Shown: positions 27,689 through 37,217, numbered from the stretch's first letter. The stretch: DNA of 59,001 nt from Clostridia bacterium (GCA_017540175.1 JAFYBN010000009.1:1-59001), one strand, 5' to 3'. Notes: generated by a model not told the origin, from the letters alone. A program made the numbers and translations.

Positions 27689-29017
27689 ATGAAAAAAATG
27701 CTGTGCTTATTCCTTGCCGCGGTTCTGCTGCTCTCGCTCGCCGCCTGCGGATCGTCCCCCGCGGGGAAACCCGGATCCGATGAGACGGATCCCGCGAAGC
27801 CCGGAATCGAAAGCCCCGCGGCGGAAAACGAAACGCCCGCGCCGGTTTATACCCTCTCCGACGAAGTGATCCTCGACAACGACGTCTGCATCTTCAAAAT
27901 CACAAAGGTCGATCCCGACGATTATTTCGGCTTCGTTTTGAAGTGTTATTTTGAAAACAAAACCGAGGCCACATCCCTGTACTTCACCGTCGACTATCCG
28001 TCGATCAACGGATATATGGTCGAGTCCTATTTCAGCGAAACCGTCGCGGCGGGGAAAAGGTCCAATACGGAAATCAGCTTCTCGAAAACTGCGTTGGCCG
28101 ACGCCGGCATCACCTCGGTCGATGAAATCGAGTTCACGCTCACCGCGCGGGATTCGGACAACTGGCTCGGCGATCCGCTTGTCGACGAGGCCGTTACGAT
28201 TCATCCGACGGGCAAGAGCGCGGAGGAGATCAAGGTCCCCGAAAAACCGTCTTCGGACGGCGGGATCACGGTCGTTTCGGACGGGACCTGCGACGTCTCC
28301 GTTCTGAGCACGTACAAGAACACCGTGTGGGACGACTGGTGCCTGGTCTTCTACCTCGAAAACCGTACGGACACCGTTCTGAACTATTCATGGGAGGACG
28401 TTTCCGTGAACGGATATATGATCGATTCCCTGTGGTCGGCCACGGTCACGCCGGGCAAGCGGATGATCACGACCTATGGCATATCGAAGTCCACGCTCGA
28501 AAAAATCGGCATCTCCACTCCCGACGAGGTTGAATTCGCCCTCAGCGTCACGGAGCGCGGCAACTGGACGAAGGACCCCTATATCAGCTCCGACTTCACG
28601 ATCCGTCCCACGGGCAAGAGCGCGGACGAAATCGTGATCCCCGAGAGACCGATGCGTGCGTCGGAAAAGGTCATCGTTTCGGACGACACCTGCTCCTTCG
28701 TCATACTGGAGTATTACGTCGATGAAATCTGGGGCGGCAGCCTTTCCTGCTGGCTCGAAAACAAAACGGACGAGAAGCTCAGCTTCTCGTGGGAAAACGT
28801 TTCCGTCGACGGCTATATGATCGACCCGTACTGGATGTCGAACGTCGCGCCCGGCAAGCGGAAGATGGTTTCCATCGCCTTCTCGGACACCGCGCTCCGG
28901 GAAAACGGGATCACGGAGCCGACCGAGATCGAGTTTACGCTGAGAGTCCGGAAATTCGACGACTGGTTTTCGAGCGATCTGATCAACGAGACGCAGAGCT
29001 ATTTCCCGCAGTCCTGA
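27689..29017 (+). CDS. Lipoprotein with three tandem immunoglobulin-like repeats
   Basis: A 442-residue exported protein with a lipobox (SLAAC). After a Pro/Glu linker, three repeats of roughly 125 residues follow one another. Shared blocks are V-x-SDDTC/VSDGTC, ENKTD/ENRTD, VNGYMI/VDGYMI, PGKR, and EIEFTL/EVEFAL, with a spacer IHPTGKSAEEI / IRPTGKSADEI between repeats. The strand-rich pattern resembles an all-beta fold. I do not recognise a named family. It might bind a wall polymer or carbohydrate. The start is set by GGGAGG. Confidence 0.8.
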   Translation: MKKMLCLFLAAVLLLSLAACGSSPAGKPGSDETDPAKPGIESPAAENETPAPVYTLSDEVILDNDVCIFKITKVDPDDYFGFVLKCYFENKTEATSLYFTVDYPSINGYMVESYFSETVAAGKRSNTEISFSKTALADAGITSVDEIEFTLTARDSDNWLGDPLVDEAVTIHPTGKSAEEIKVPEKPSSDGGITVVSDGTCDVSVLSTYKNTVWDDWCLVFYLENRTDTVLNYSWEDVSVNGYMIDSLWSATVTPGKRMITTYGISKSTLEKIGISTPDEVEFALSVTERGNWTKDPYISSDFTIRPTGKSADEIVIPERPMRASEKVIVSDDTCSFVILEYYVDEIWGGSLSCWLENKTDEKLSFSWENVSVDGYMIDPYWMSNVAPGKRKMVSIAFSDTALRENGITEPTEIEFTLRVRKFDDWFSSDLINETQSYFPQS

Positions 29018-29080
29018 CCGGCATGGGTTTTGTCCGTCTTTTCGGACTTCGGTTCTTGAAAGGACGCGGCGCACACGAAA

Positions 29081-29113
29081 AAACAGGGGAACTCCCGCGA
29101 GCTCCCCTGTTTT
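29081..29113. terminator. Bidirectional terminator
   Basis: AAACAGGGGA at 29081-29090 pairs with TCCCCTGTTT at 29103-29112, with one internal mismatch deeper in the stem, between the convergent lipoprotein and rubrerythrin genes. Confidence 0.75.
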
Positions 29114-29132
29114 GTATTTGTTTTTTCCGATC

Positions 29133-29681
29133 TTATTTGCCGAAATACCGCTCGAGCAGGCCTGCGAACGCCTTGCCGTGACGGGCTTCGTCCTTCGCCA
29201 TTTCGTGGACGGTGTCGTGGATGGCGTCGAGGTTCAGAGCCTTCGCCTTCTTCGCGAGCTCGAACTTGCCCTCGCAGGCGCCGTTCTCGGCGTCGACGCG
29301 CATTTCGAGATTCTTCTTCGTGCTGGAGGTCACGACCTCGCCGAGGAGTTCGGCGAACTTCGCGGCGTGCTCGGCTTCCTCGAACGCCGCCTTTTCCCAG
29401 TACAGGCCGATTTCCGGATAACCTTCGCGGAACGCGACGCGGGACATCGCGAGGTACATGCCGACCTCGGAGCACTCGCCGGTGAAGTTGGAGCGGAGAC
29501 CGTCTACGATCTCGGCGGGAACGTCCTTCACGATGCCGACCTCATGCTCGGTCGCCCAGGTCTTCTCGTCGTCGACGATTTCAACAAACTTTTCGCCGGG
29601 CGCCTTGCAGAGGGGACATTTTTCCGGACGGGTTTCGCTCTCCACGATCTCGCCGCAGATGGTGCATTTCCATTTCTTCAT
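29133..29681 (-). CDS. Reverse rubrerythrin
   Basis: A 182-residue protein with a rubredoxin-type iron site at the N terminus ([10 protein letters not shown] and KCPLCKAPG, two C-x-x-C) followed by a ferritin-like diiron domain with Glu/His ligands in [23 protein letters not shown] and [10 protein letters not shown]. The order (rubredoxin first) marks reverse rubrerythrin, an oxygen/peroxide reductase induced by air in clostridia. A promoter is found upstream. Confidence 0.93.
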   Translation of the reverse strand: MKKWKCTICGEIVESETRPEKCPLCKAPGEKFVEIVDDEKTWATEHEVGIVKDVPAEIVDGLRSNFTGECSEVGMYLAMSRVAFREGYPEIGLYWEKAAFEEAEHAAKFAELLGEVVTSSTKKNLEMRVDAENGACEGKFELAKKAKALNLDAIHDTVHEMAKDEARHGKAFAGLLERYFGK

Positions 29682-29734
29682 ATGGGAATCTCCTTTTGTG
29701 TTTTTGAGGATTGAAGCATAGCTTTCTGTACCGT

Positions 29735-29763
29735 ATTATACCATGAATCGCCGGACGCGTCAA
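29735..29763 (-). promoter_or_regulatory. Promoter of the rubrerythrin gene
   Basis: Minus strand TTGACG (29758-29763), 17 bp, TATAAT (29735-29740). Confidence 0.75.
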
Positions 29764-29847
29764 GGGGGGGAAAACGCCGCCGGAAGATTTTTACGATTTA
29801 TGCGATATTACCGTTTCTGCGATATTGCCGCTGCGCCGCTTCGCCGT

Positions 29848-30846
29848 TCATTCCGTGCCTTCCGACGGGGCGGGGTCGGACTCGGAGGCCGCGTGCGCCG
29901 CGGCGAAGGCTTCGGTGATCGCCGCGACGTTTTCTTCGTCGAACACGGTGTCGCGCGGGGTGTGGATCTTATTCATATACAGCCCGACGAGCCGGGACCG
30001 CTTTAAGGCGCAGACCGCCGCCGAGCGCCTGAAATTCGCCTGATCGGAGGGGTAGAAGGTCCCCTTCTTCGGGCATACCTCGACCTGCTTTCCCCCGCGG
30101 GCGGCAAACGCAGCCTCGGCGGACTCCCGCAGGCGGGCGTAATACGCCCCGTCCTCCGTTTCGGCTTTCTTCGAAAAGAGCATGAGAATGTGATCCCCGT
30201 CCGAGACGCAGTCGAAATTCACGATCAGCGTACCGGTTTTCACGTGCTTGTGCGCGTTCGCGTATCCCGCAGAGCCGAGCAGCCCGATCTCCTCGTTGTC
30301 GAAGAGGATGAACGCGGCGTCTTTCTCATCCGCAAGCCGGTCTGCAAGCGTGAGCACGGTCACGACTCCCGAGGTGTTGTCGTTCGCGGTGTGGGGGTTC
30401 GCCTTGCCGAACATGAGGAGCCAGATCATGAGAAACAGCCCGCCGAAGAGCAAAATCTCCGACAGCAGCATGCGCGCGAACCCGTTCATTCCCGCGCTGA
30501 ACCGGATGAACAGATACTCGAGAACGGCGACCGGCAGCAGCAGAAGCACGGAGATCGCGATCTGATACAGCAGATAGACGAAGAAATTGCGCGGGGTGAT
30601 GAAATTCGGAAAGGGCAGGACGGCGCAGGTGTCGTAATGTGCCGTGTAAACCGCCTTCGCCTTTTCCGGATCGCCGATCACGATGTTGCGGCTTTTGAGG
30701 AGCGTTCCGCATTCCTCGACGCGGAGCCTTTCGCCGTATCGCTCCCGCAGCATTTCGATGAACTCCGTCTTCTGCTTCTTTGATTTGCGCACCTCAAAAC
30801 GAGGGAAGATGATGTCCTTCCAGTTTCGCTCCATGTTGTCCTCCAT
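29848..30846 (-). CDS. M28-family metallopeptidase with membrane hairpin
   Basis: A 332-residue M28 (aminopeptidase Y/S type) protein. Metal ligands are His70 and Asp72 (TAHYDT), Asp156 (NDNTSG), Glu185/186 (DNEEIG), Asp212 (NFDCV) and His295 (NKIHTPRDT). Two hydrophobic helices (about 88-115 and 125-147) are inserted between the first His and the second Asp, so the enzyme is anchored in the membrane. It is likely to cleave N-terminal residues of peptides. Two in-frame ATGs (30846 and 30834) both have GGAG upstream; I keep the first. Confidence 0.82.
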   Translation of the reverse strand: MEDNMERNWKDIIFPRFEVRKSKKQKTEFIEMLRERYGERLRVEECGTLLKSRNIVIGDPEKAKAVYTAHYDTCAVLPFPNFITPRNFFVYLLYQIAISVLLLLPVAVLEYLFIRFSAGMNGFARMLLSEILLFGGLFLMIWLLMFGKANPHTANDNTSGVVTVLTLADRLADEKDAAFILFDNEEIGLLGSAGYANAHKHVKTGTLIVNFDCVSDGDHILMLFSKKAETEDGAYYARLRESAEAAFAARGGKQVEVCPKKGTFYPSDQANFRRSAAVCALKRSRLVGLYMNKIHTPRDTVFDEENVAAITEAFAAAHAASESDPAPSEGTE

Positions 30847-30943
30847 ACATTCTCCGCGGCATCGCGCCGCTTGTCGGGGATGGTGATCCGTCCCGCCGAC
30901 CCGCGCTCAGACCTTCCCGCGCGCGCCCGCCGGATTCGACACC

Positions 30944-30972
30944 ATTCTACTCCTTTCCCGTTCCTGTGTCAA
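30944..30972 (-). promoter_or_regulatory. Promoter of the M28 peptidase gene
   Basis: Minus strand TTGACA (30967-30972), 17 bp, TAGAAT (30944-30949). The leader is about 90 bases. Confidence 0.7.
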
Positions 30973-31068
30973 GGGGGAGAGAGGGGGAAAAGCGGCGCTG
31001 CAGAGGTGTCCGGCATCGTCCCTCCGATCGCCGCGCGGACTTCTTAGGAAGAATTTCACAAATATCTC

Positions 31069-31096
31069 TTGACAGATCGCGGTTTTTATATATAAT
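31069..31096 (+). promoter_or_regulatory. Promoter of the Gfo/Idh/MocA gene
   Basis: TTGACA (31069-31074), 16 bp, TATAAT (31091-31096). The 100-bp span between this and the divergent M28 promoter is the only spacer between the two genes. Confidence 0.75.
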
Positions 31097-31202
31097 TATA
31101 GTTGGGTCGAAGGACCTCCCGCGGCAATTGCCGACATCTTGCCCGTTCATTCGCAGCGCGGGCTCACCGCCCTCTCTTTGCGGCGGAGAAATGGAGAAAT
31201 CT

Positions 31203-32258
31203 ATGGCAACCATGAAAAAGAAAGCGGCCGTGATCGGTTACGGCGGTATGGGCGCCGGCTTCCACGTCAAGAATATCCTGTCCAGCGACGTTGTCACCCT
31301 CGCCGGCATCTACGATATAGACCCCGCGAAGCGGGCAAAGGCGGCGGCGGACGGCGTTCATGTCTATGAAACGCGCGAAGAACTGCTCGCCGATCCCGAG
31401 ATCGAGCTCGTAACCATTGCCACCCCGAACGACGTGCACGAGGAAATCGCCCTCGCCGCGTTCGAAGCCGGCAAGAACGTGATCTCCGAGAAGCCCGTCA
31501 CCCTGTCGCTCGAATCCCTCGAGCGCATGATCGCGGGAGCGAAGAAAGCGGGCAAGGTCTTCTCCGTCCACCAGAACCGCCGCTTCGACGTGGACGCGGT
31601 CGCCATGAAGCAGATCGCGGACTCCGGCGACATCGGCGAGGTCATGAACATCGAGTCCCGCATCCACGGCAGCCGGGGCATCCCCTCCGACTGGCGCGGC
31701 ATCAAGGCGTACGGCGGCGGCATGCTGTACGACTGGGGCATCCACCTCATCGATCAGGCGTGCATGATCCTCGGCTACGACGTGAAGTCCGTGCAGTGCC
31801 GCTTCGACCACATCACCAACAAGGAAGTGGACGACGGCTTCGGCCTGACGATCGAATACGAAAGCGGCAAGCGGGCGTACCTCGAGGTCGGGACTTATAA
31901 TTTCATTCCCATGCCGCGCTTCTACATGAGAGCGACGAAGGGCTCCGCCATCATCACGGACTGGCGCGTCCCGGCGCACGTCGTCAAGTGCAAGGCATGG
32001 CACGAGAGCGACGTGATCCCGGTCGTCAACGGTTCCGGCCTGACGAAGACCATGGCGCCACGCGACAGCATCACGGTGGACGAATACGACGTTCCCCGTC
32101 CCGTGACCGACGTGCACAACTACTACCGCAATTTCGTGCGCGCCATCGACGGGCTCGAGGAGCAGATGGTGACTCACGACCAGATGCGGTGCGTGCTGAA
32201 AATTATCATGACGGCGTTCGAATCCGTCGAAAAGGATTCGGCCAAGATTTACTGGTAA
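31203..32258 (+). CDS. Gfo/Idh/MocA family oxidoreductase
   Basis: A 351-residue dehydrogenase. The Rossmann dinucleotide motif is IGYGGMGAGFH (G-x-G-x-x-G), then VTIATPNDVHEEIALAA, the family's catalytic EKPVTLS block, and DWGIHLIDQA. It would oxidise a sugar or inositol with NAD(P). The start at 31203 has GGAG six bases upstream; an ATG at 31191 is too close to any ribosome binding site. A terminator follows. No sugar-utilisation genes are adjacent, so the substrate is unknown. Confidence 0.88.
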   Translation: MATMKKKAAVIGYGGMGAGFHVKNILSSDVVTLAGIYDIDPAKRAKAAADGVHVYETREELLADPEIELVTIATPNDVHEEIALAAFEAGKNVISEKPVTLSLESLERMIAGAKKAGKVFSVHQNRRFDVDAVAMKQIADSGDIGEVMNIESRIHGSRGIPSDWRGIKAYGGGMLYDWGIHLIDQACMILGYDVKSVQCRFDHITNKEVDDGFGLTIEYESGKRAYLEVGTYNFIPMPRFYMRATKGSAIITDWRVPAHVVKCKAWHESDVIPVVNGSGLTKTMAPRDSITVDEYDVPRPVTDVHNYYRNFVRAIDGLEEQMVTHDQMRCVLKIIMTAFESVEKDSAKIYW

Positions 32259-32277
32259 AAGGCGCAAGTTCTTTTCC

Positions 32278-32306
32278 GGGGGAGTCCGCGAGACTCCCCC
32301 GTCTTT
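32278..32306 (+). terminator. Intrinsic terminator
   Basis: GGGGGAGTC (32278-32286) pairs with GACTCCCCC (32292-32300), followed by GTCTTTG, just after the oxidoreductase gene. Confidence 0.65.
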
Positions 32307-32330
32307 GTAAGAAGGAAAGCACGGCCCCTT

Positions 32331-32407
32331 CGCTGTTCCGGTCGTATGAAAGTTCTTTGCCCACGATGCGGAGCATCGTCAGCTTTCATTTTGGGGAAAG
32401 CCGCGTT
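32331..32407 (+). repeat. Dispersed repeat, copy 1 (before cinA)
   Basis: A segment of about 75 bp with TTCTTTGCCC, GCATCGTCAGC and GAAAGCCGCGT that recurs in inverted orientation at 33866-33940, beyond cinA. It is non-coding. Confidence 0.7.
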
Positions 32408-32489
32408 CCCCCCTGGCTTGCGGTTACTATAAATCCCAACACCGCGGGGCGGGGAAGGGCTGCGCAAAATCCATACTGTGAGGTGCGAA

Positions 32490-33764
32490 ATGATTCTCGA
32501 AATTCTTTGCGTCGGCACGGAGCTCTTGCTCGGCGAGATCGTCAACACAGACGGCGCGTTCATCGCCCGGGAGGCAGCCGCGCTCGGCTTTTCCTCCTAT
32601 CATCAGACAACGGTCGGGGACAACCCCGAGCGCCTGCTCGAGGCCCTGCGGCTCGCGCTGTCCCGCGCGGATATCGTCGTCACCACAGGCGGGCTTGGTC
32701 CCACCTGCGACGACATCACAAAGAACGCCGCCGCCGAGGTCTTCGGCAAAAAGCTCGTCTTCCACGACGAGGTCCGCGAGGATCTCGAAAAATTCTTCTC
32801 CCGCGTCGGGCGTCCCATGACGGAGAACAATCTCTCCCAGTGCCTCGCGCCGGAGGGGGCGGAGATCTTCTACAACAAATGGGGGACCGCGCCGGGACTT
32901 GCCGTCACCGGGGAGATCGACGGGCGGAGCAAGCGGATCATCCTTCTGCCCGGGCCGCCCTCGGAGTGCGAGCCGATGTTCGAGGAATGCGTGAAGCCTT
33001 ATCTGCGGGCACTCTCCCCGGAGGTCATCCGCAGCCTGAATCTCCACCTCTACGGGATCGGGGAATCCTCGGCGGAGGCGATCCTGCGCCCCCTGATGGA
33101 AGAGTCCGTCAATCCCACCGTCGCGCCCTATGCGGGCGAGTTCGAGGTGCGTATCCGCGTCACGGCGAAGGCGGCGGATGAGGAAGAAGCGCTTTCGATG
33201 TGCCGCGCTATGGCGGACCGCGTCCGCGCGACCGAGGCGGGGGCGTACGTCTACGCGGAAACCGGCGATCCCTTCTCGGCGAAGAACGCCGCTGCCGTCA
33301 CCCTGCTCTCCGAATTCGGAAAGCGCGGGCTGACCTTCGCGACCGCGGAAAGCCTCACCGCGGGCATGATCGGATCGCTGACGGCGGATATCCCCGGCTC
33401 GTCCTCTGTCTATCTCGGCGGGATCATCTCCTATTCCAATTCGGTGAAGCGCGACGTGCTCGGCGTGCCCGCCGCGGTTCTCGACTCCGTCGGCCCCGTG
33501 TCGGAGGAATGCGCGGCCGCGATGGCACAGGGCGCGCGTCGGCTCACGGGAGCGGACGTCGCCGTGTCGGTCACCGGGATCGCGGGTCCCGGCGGCGCGG
33601 AGCCCGGCAAGCCCGTCGGCACCGTCTGGTTCGGCGTCGCGACGAAGAACGGGACGCACACCGAAATGCGGCTTTTCGGCGGAAAGAAGGACAGAGCGAA
33701 GATCCGCCGGCTCACCGCGGCGCACGCCATGATGCTCGCCATCCGCGCGGCGAAGGAGCTGTGA
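32490..33764 (+). CDS. cinA: Competence/damage-inducible protein CinA
   Basis: A 424-residue CinA. The N-terminal molybdopterin-binding-type domain (1-170) has GTELLLGEIVNTDGAFIA and TTGGLGPTCDDIT; the C-terminal nicotinamide-nucleotide amidohydrolase domain (about 260-420) has AESLTAGMI, GGIISYSNSVKRDVLGV and TGIAGPGGAEPGKPVGTVW. The combination handles damaged pyridine nucleotides. GAGG precedes the ATG at 32490. It is framed by an inverted pair of the dispersed repeat. Confidence 0.95.
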   Translation: MILEILCVGTELLLGEIVNTDGAFIAREAAALGFSSYHQTTVGDNPERLLEALRLALSRADIVVTTGGLGPTCDDITKNAAAEVFGKKLVFHDEVREDLEKFFSRVGRPMTENNLSQCLAPEGAEIFYNKWGTAPGLAVTGEIDGRSKRIILLPGPPSECEPMFEECVKPYLRALSPEVIRSLNLHLYGIGESSAEAILRPLMEESVNPTVAPYAGEFEVRIRVTAKAADEEEALSMCRAMADRVRATEAGAYVYAETGDPFSAKNAAAVTLLSEFGKRGLTFATAESLTAGMIGSLTADIPGSSSVYLGGIISYSNSVKRDVLGVPAAVLDSVGPVSEECAAAMAQGARRLTGADVAVSVTGIAGPGGAEPGKPVGTVWFGVATKNGTHTEMRLFGGKKDRAKIRRLTAAHAMMLAIRAAKEL

Positions 33765-33828
33765 GAGGGCAGAAGCCATGACGCTCGGCGGGGATCTGCC
33801 CGTAGATTTCCGTGCGTCGGGCCGGCTC

Positions 33829-33849
33829 GCTTCGACTTCGAGCGAGCTT
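33829..33849 (+). other. Short hairpin downstream of cinA
   Basis: GCTCGCT and AGCGAGC form a short stem around TCGACTTCG followed by TTTA. It could be a weak terminator of cinA. Confidence 0.35.
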
Positions 33850-33865
33850 TACGCCGGGCACGAGA

Positions 33866-33940
33866 TACGCGGCTTTCTCCGAAAGCAAGGCTGACGATGC
33901 CCCACCTCGCGGGCAAAGAGCTATCATAGGGGGAACGGCG
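33866..33940 (-). repeat. Dispersed repeat, copy 2 (after cinA, inverted)
   Basis: The reverse complement matches copy 1 (32331-32407) through CTCTTTGCCC, GGGCATCGTCAGC and GAGAAAGCCGCGT, with scattered changes. It has no open frame. Confidence 0.7.
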
Positions 33941-34031
33941 AATCAGCGCGCCGGAAGCCGCCGCGCCGGAAAATCGTATGATTGCACCGCGTCGGGGAGA
34001 AAACCGGGGTGAAAAATAGCGGTTTTCCCAC

Positions 34032-34060
34032 TTGAAACACGCGGTGCAAACGTGTATAAT
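34032..34060 (+). promoter_or_regulatory. Promoter of glnN
   Basis: TTGAAA (34032-34037), 17 bp, TATAAT (34055-34060). Confidence 0.75.
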
Positions 34061-34118
34061 GAAAGCAATACAGGCGGTCCGCGCAAATCCGTGCGCCGCC
34101 TCATAACGGAGTGGAACT

Positions 34119-36218
34119 ATGTCCATTGTATCAGAGTATTTCGGATGCCTCACCTTCAACGACGGCACCATGAAGGAGCGGCTCCCGCGGGACACCTACC
34201 AGTCCCTGAAAAAGACCATTGACGAGGGGCGAGGGCTCGATCCCGAGATCGCCAGCGTTGTCGCCAACGCCATGAAGGACTGGGCGATCGAAAAAGGCTG
34301 CACCCACTACACGCACTGGTTCCAGCCGCTGAGCGGCGTGACCGCGGAAAAGCACGAGAGCTTTATTTCCCCGGTCGGCGACGGCAAGGTCATCATGGAG
34401 TTTTCCGGCAAGGAGCTCGTCCGGGGCGAGCCGGACGCCTCCTCCTTCCCGTCAGGCGGTCTGCGCGCGACCTTTGAGGCGCGGGGCTACACGGCGTGGG
34501 ACCCCACGTCCTACGCGTTCATCAAGGACCGCACGCTCTGCATCCCCACGGCGTTCTGCTCCTACGGGGGCGAAGCGCTGGACAAAAAGACGCCCCTGCT
34601 GCGTTCGATGGCGGCGATCAACACGCAGGCGATGCGCATCCTCCGCCTCTTCGATCCGACGACGAAGGTCGCGTGCGTGCGCACCTCGGTCGGCGCGGAG
34701 CAGGAGTATTTCCTCGTCCCGAAGCATCTTTACAATCAGCGGCGCGACCTGATTTTCACGGGCCGCACCCTGTTCGGCGCGAAGCCCCCGAAGGGGCAGG
34801 AGTTGGACGACCACTATTTCGGCACGATCAAGCCGGCGGTCGACTCCTTCATGAAGGAGCTGGACGAGGAGCTCTGGAAGCTCGGCATCCTCGCGAAGAC
34901 GGAGCACAACGAGACCGCGCCCGCCCAGCACGAGCTCGCCCCGATCTTCACGCAGGCGAACATCGCGACCGACCACAACCAGCTCATCATGGAAATGATG
35001 CAGAAGATCGCGAAGCGGCACGATCTCGTCTGCCTCCTGCACGAAAAGCCCTTTGAGGGCGTGAACGGCTCCGGCAAGCACAACAACTGGTCCATCGCGA
35101 CGAGCGACGGCACGAACCTTCTGACGCCGGGCGAGACTCCCGCGCAGAACGCGCGTTTCCTGCTCTTCCTCTGTGCCGTGATCAAGGCGGTGGACGAGTA
35201 TCAGGACCTCTTGCGCATCAGCGCGGCGACGGCGGGCAACGATCACCGCCTCGGCGCGGCGGAGGCGCCGCCCGCCGTGATTTCGATCTTCCTCGGCGAC
35301 GAGCTGACCTCCATTCTCGACGCGCTCGAGGCGCATCAGCAGGTGGATTCGAAAAAAGCGGATCAGCTCCAACTCGGCGTGGACGTTCTGCCGAAATTCC
35401 CGAAGGACAACACAGACCGCAACCGGACCTCCCCCTTCGCCTTCACGGGGAACAAATTCGAGTTCCGCATGGTCGGCTCCTCCAATTCCGTCGCGGACTG
35501 CAACGTCGCGCTGAACACCGCGGTGGCGGAATCCTTGCGCGTCTTTGCCGACCGGCTCGAAGCCGCCGACGATTTCACCTACATGCTGAACCACCTCATC
35601 CGCAAGACCGTGCGGGAGCACCGCCGCGTCATCTTCAACGGCAACGGCTATGACGAGGACTGGATCCGCCGCGCGACGGAGGAAAGGGGACTTCTCAACC
35701 TTCCCTCGGTGCCGGACGCCCTGCCGCGCATGCTCGATGAAAAGAACGTCTCCCTCTTCACCCGGCACAAGGTTTACACCGAAGCGGAGATCCGCTCGCG
35801 GGTGGAGGTCGCGCTGGGCAACTACGTAAAGACGACCCGCATCGAAGCGAACACCATGATCGACATGGTCTGGCGCGAGATCCTGCCCGCCGTCGAAGCG
35901 TACGGAAAGGACATGGCAGACACGGCGCTTTCGAAGCTCGCGCTTCCTGCGGGCACGGTATCCGCCGACGTGGAGCTGAAGCTCGCCGCCCGTCTGTCCT
36001 CCCTCGCGTCCCGGATCGCCGGATGCGCCGAGGAGCTCGCGAACACGCTCGGCGAAATCGGGAAGGGCGATCTTGAAACCCAGTCCCGCGCCGTCCGCGA
36101 CCGTCTGATCCCCGCGATGGAAGAGCTCCGCCGCGCCGCGGACGAAGCGGAAACGGTCACGGCGGAAAAGTACTGGCCGTTCCCCACCTACGCAGCCCTC
36201 CTGTTTGGGGTGGAATGA
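34119..36218 (+). CDS. glnN: Glutamine synthetase type III
   Basis: A 699-residue GSIII (about 700 expected). Blocks are [20 protein letters not shown], the ATP/metal region [29 protein letters not shown], and the C-terminal [21 protein letters not shown]. It makes glutamine from glutamate, ammonia and ATP as a dodecamer, distinct from GlnA types I and II. It has its own promoter. Neither a GlnR site nor a P-II gene is evident close by. Confidence 0.96.
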   Translation: MSIVSEYFGCLTFNDGTMKERLPRDTYQSLKKTIDEGRGLDPEIASVVANAMKDWAIEKGCTHYTHWFQPLSGVTAEKHESFISPVGDGKVIMEFSGKELVRGEPDASSFPSGGLRATFEARGYTAWDPTSYAFIKDRTLCIPTAFCSYGGEALDKKTPLLRSMAAINTQAMRILRLFDPTTKVACVRTSVGAEQEYFLVPKHLYNQRRDLIFTGRTLFGAKPPKGQELDDHYFGTIKPAVDSFMKELDEELWKLGILAKTEHNETAPAQHELAPIFTQANIATDHNQLIMEMMQKIAKRHDLVCLLHEKPFEGVNGSGKHNNWSIATSDGTNLLTPGETPAQNARFLLFLCAVIKAVDEYQDLLRISAATAGNDHRLGAAEAPPAVISIFLGDELTSILDALEAHQQVDSKKADQLQLGVDVLPKFPKDNTDRNRTSPFAFTGNKFEFRMVGSSNSVADCNVALNTAVAESLRVFADRLEAADDFTYMLNHLIRKTVREHRRVIFNGNGYDEDWIRRATEERGLLNLPSVPDALPRMLDEKNVSLFTRHKVYTEAEIRSRVEVALGNYVKTTRIEANTMIDMVWREILPAVEAYGKDMADTALSKLALPAGTVSADVELKLAARLSSLASRIAGCAEELANTLGEIGKGDLETQSRAVRDRLIPAMEELRRAADEAETVTAEKYWPFPTYAALLFGVE

Positions 36219-36452
36219 CCCCCTGTTTTTTCAGGTGGAATGAACCCCCGCTCTTCGGGGCGGAACGAGACCGCGCGGCAAATCGGGAGCCGCGGAAGAG
36301 ATCCGCGGAACGGATTTCACGCGTCTCACGCTCCGCGTCCCCGCGTTAGCGGGATTCTTCGTTATCTTTTCTCCTTCCTTCTGCATAAAGAGAGCCAAAA
36401 CCGTCCACAATAGGGACGACACAAACTCTCAGCGCAAAGGAAGGATTTTTTC
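36219..36452 (+). other. Spacer with degenerate tandem copies of the glnN 3' end
   Basis: GGTGGAATGA, the end of glnN, is echoed at about 36232 (GGTGGAATGA) and 36260 (GCGGAACGAG), each followed by a C-run. The rest holds a weak 5-bp hairpin near 36340-36353 and a possible forespore promoter at 36383-36412. No gene is seen. Confidence 0.5.
36383..36412 (+). promoter_or_regulatory. Possible sigma-G/sigma-F type promoter
   Basis: GCATA (36383-36387), 18 bp, CACAATA (36406-36412), compared with the forespore consensus GHATR-N18-CATNHTA (one mismatch). It is placed 41 bp before the M23 peptidase start. No vegetative promoter was found here. Confidence 0.35.
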
Positions 36453-37217
36453 ATGAACGCACAAACCAAAGCCAACCGGATCCTTGCCGTCGTTCTGACG
36501 GCAGTCTTCGCCGCCGTGATCATTCTGACCATCGCCGCCTCCGCGGCAAACAAAAAGACCGCTCCCGCATCGGATCAGCCCCCGCTCGAGCCCAAGGTCG
36601 AGGAAGCGGAAAAGGCGGAAAAGCCCGCCGACCCCGCGGTGAAGGAAGCCGCGGAGGAAGAAGTCGTCACAAGGGCACAGAAGTCGGAGCCGTCCGAAAA
36701 GCCGGATGAGGACAAGGCCGCCGACGGGAAAACCGAAGAGGTTTCCGCCTCCGTTCCGGCCGAGAACATTCTGCCCGATTTCATCCTGCCCGTGGAGGGC
36801 GGCATCGTTGTGAAGGAGGCAAGCCCGACCGTCCCCGTGTGGTCCTGCACCATGGACGACTACAGGACGCACCGCGGCGTTGACTTCGCCGCCGTGCCCG
36901 GCACGACCGTTCTCGCCGCCGCTCCCGGCACGGTTTCGGAGGTCCGCCGCGATCCCATGATGGGCGCGACCGTTTCCGTCCGCCACAACGGCGGAGCGGA
37001 GACCAGGTACCAGAACCTCACGGAGGATTCGTTGAATCTCCTCTCCGTCGGTCAGACCGTCGCGGCGGGTCAACCCCTCGGCGCGGTCGGGGAGACTGCC
37101 CTTGTCGAATCCGCCGAGGAAAACCACCTGCATTTCGAACTCCTGATCGGGGGCAAGCCCGAGGACCCCGCGGAGTATCTGCCCATAGTTCGTCTCTCCT
37201 CTCTGACGGAGGACTGA
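36453..37217 (+). CDS. M23-family peptidase (SpoIIQ-like candidate)
   Basis: A 254-residue protein with one N-terminal membrane helix (about 10-30), a long charged Pro/Glu/Lys linker (33-110) and a LytM/M23 domain. Zinc ligands are intact: HRGVDF (His and Asp, about 140-145) and HLHFEL (His, about 225-230). It would cleave peptidoglycan cross-bridges outside the membrane. The single-helix-plus-linker-plus-LytM architecture, and the possible forespore promoter, suggest SpoIIQ, which in clostridia keeps the catalytic His; other M23 roles remain possible. Confidence 0.8.
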   Translation: MNAQTKANRILAVVLTAVFAAVIILTIAASAANKKTAPASDQPPLEPKVEEAEKAEKPADPAVKEAAEEEVVTRAQKSEPSEKPDEDKAADGKTEEVSASVPAENILPDFILPVEGGIVVKEASPTVPVWSCTMDDYRTHRGVDFAAVPGTTVLAAAPGTVSEVRRDPMMGATVSVRHNGGAETRYQNLTEDSLNLLSVGQTVAAGQPLGAVGETALVESAEENHLHFELLIGGKPEDPAEYLPIVRLSSLTED

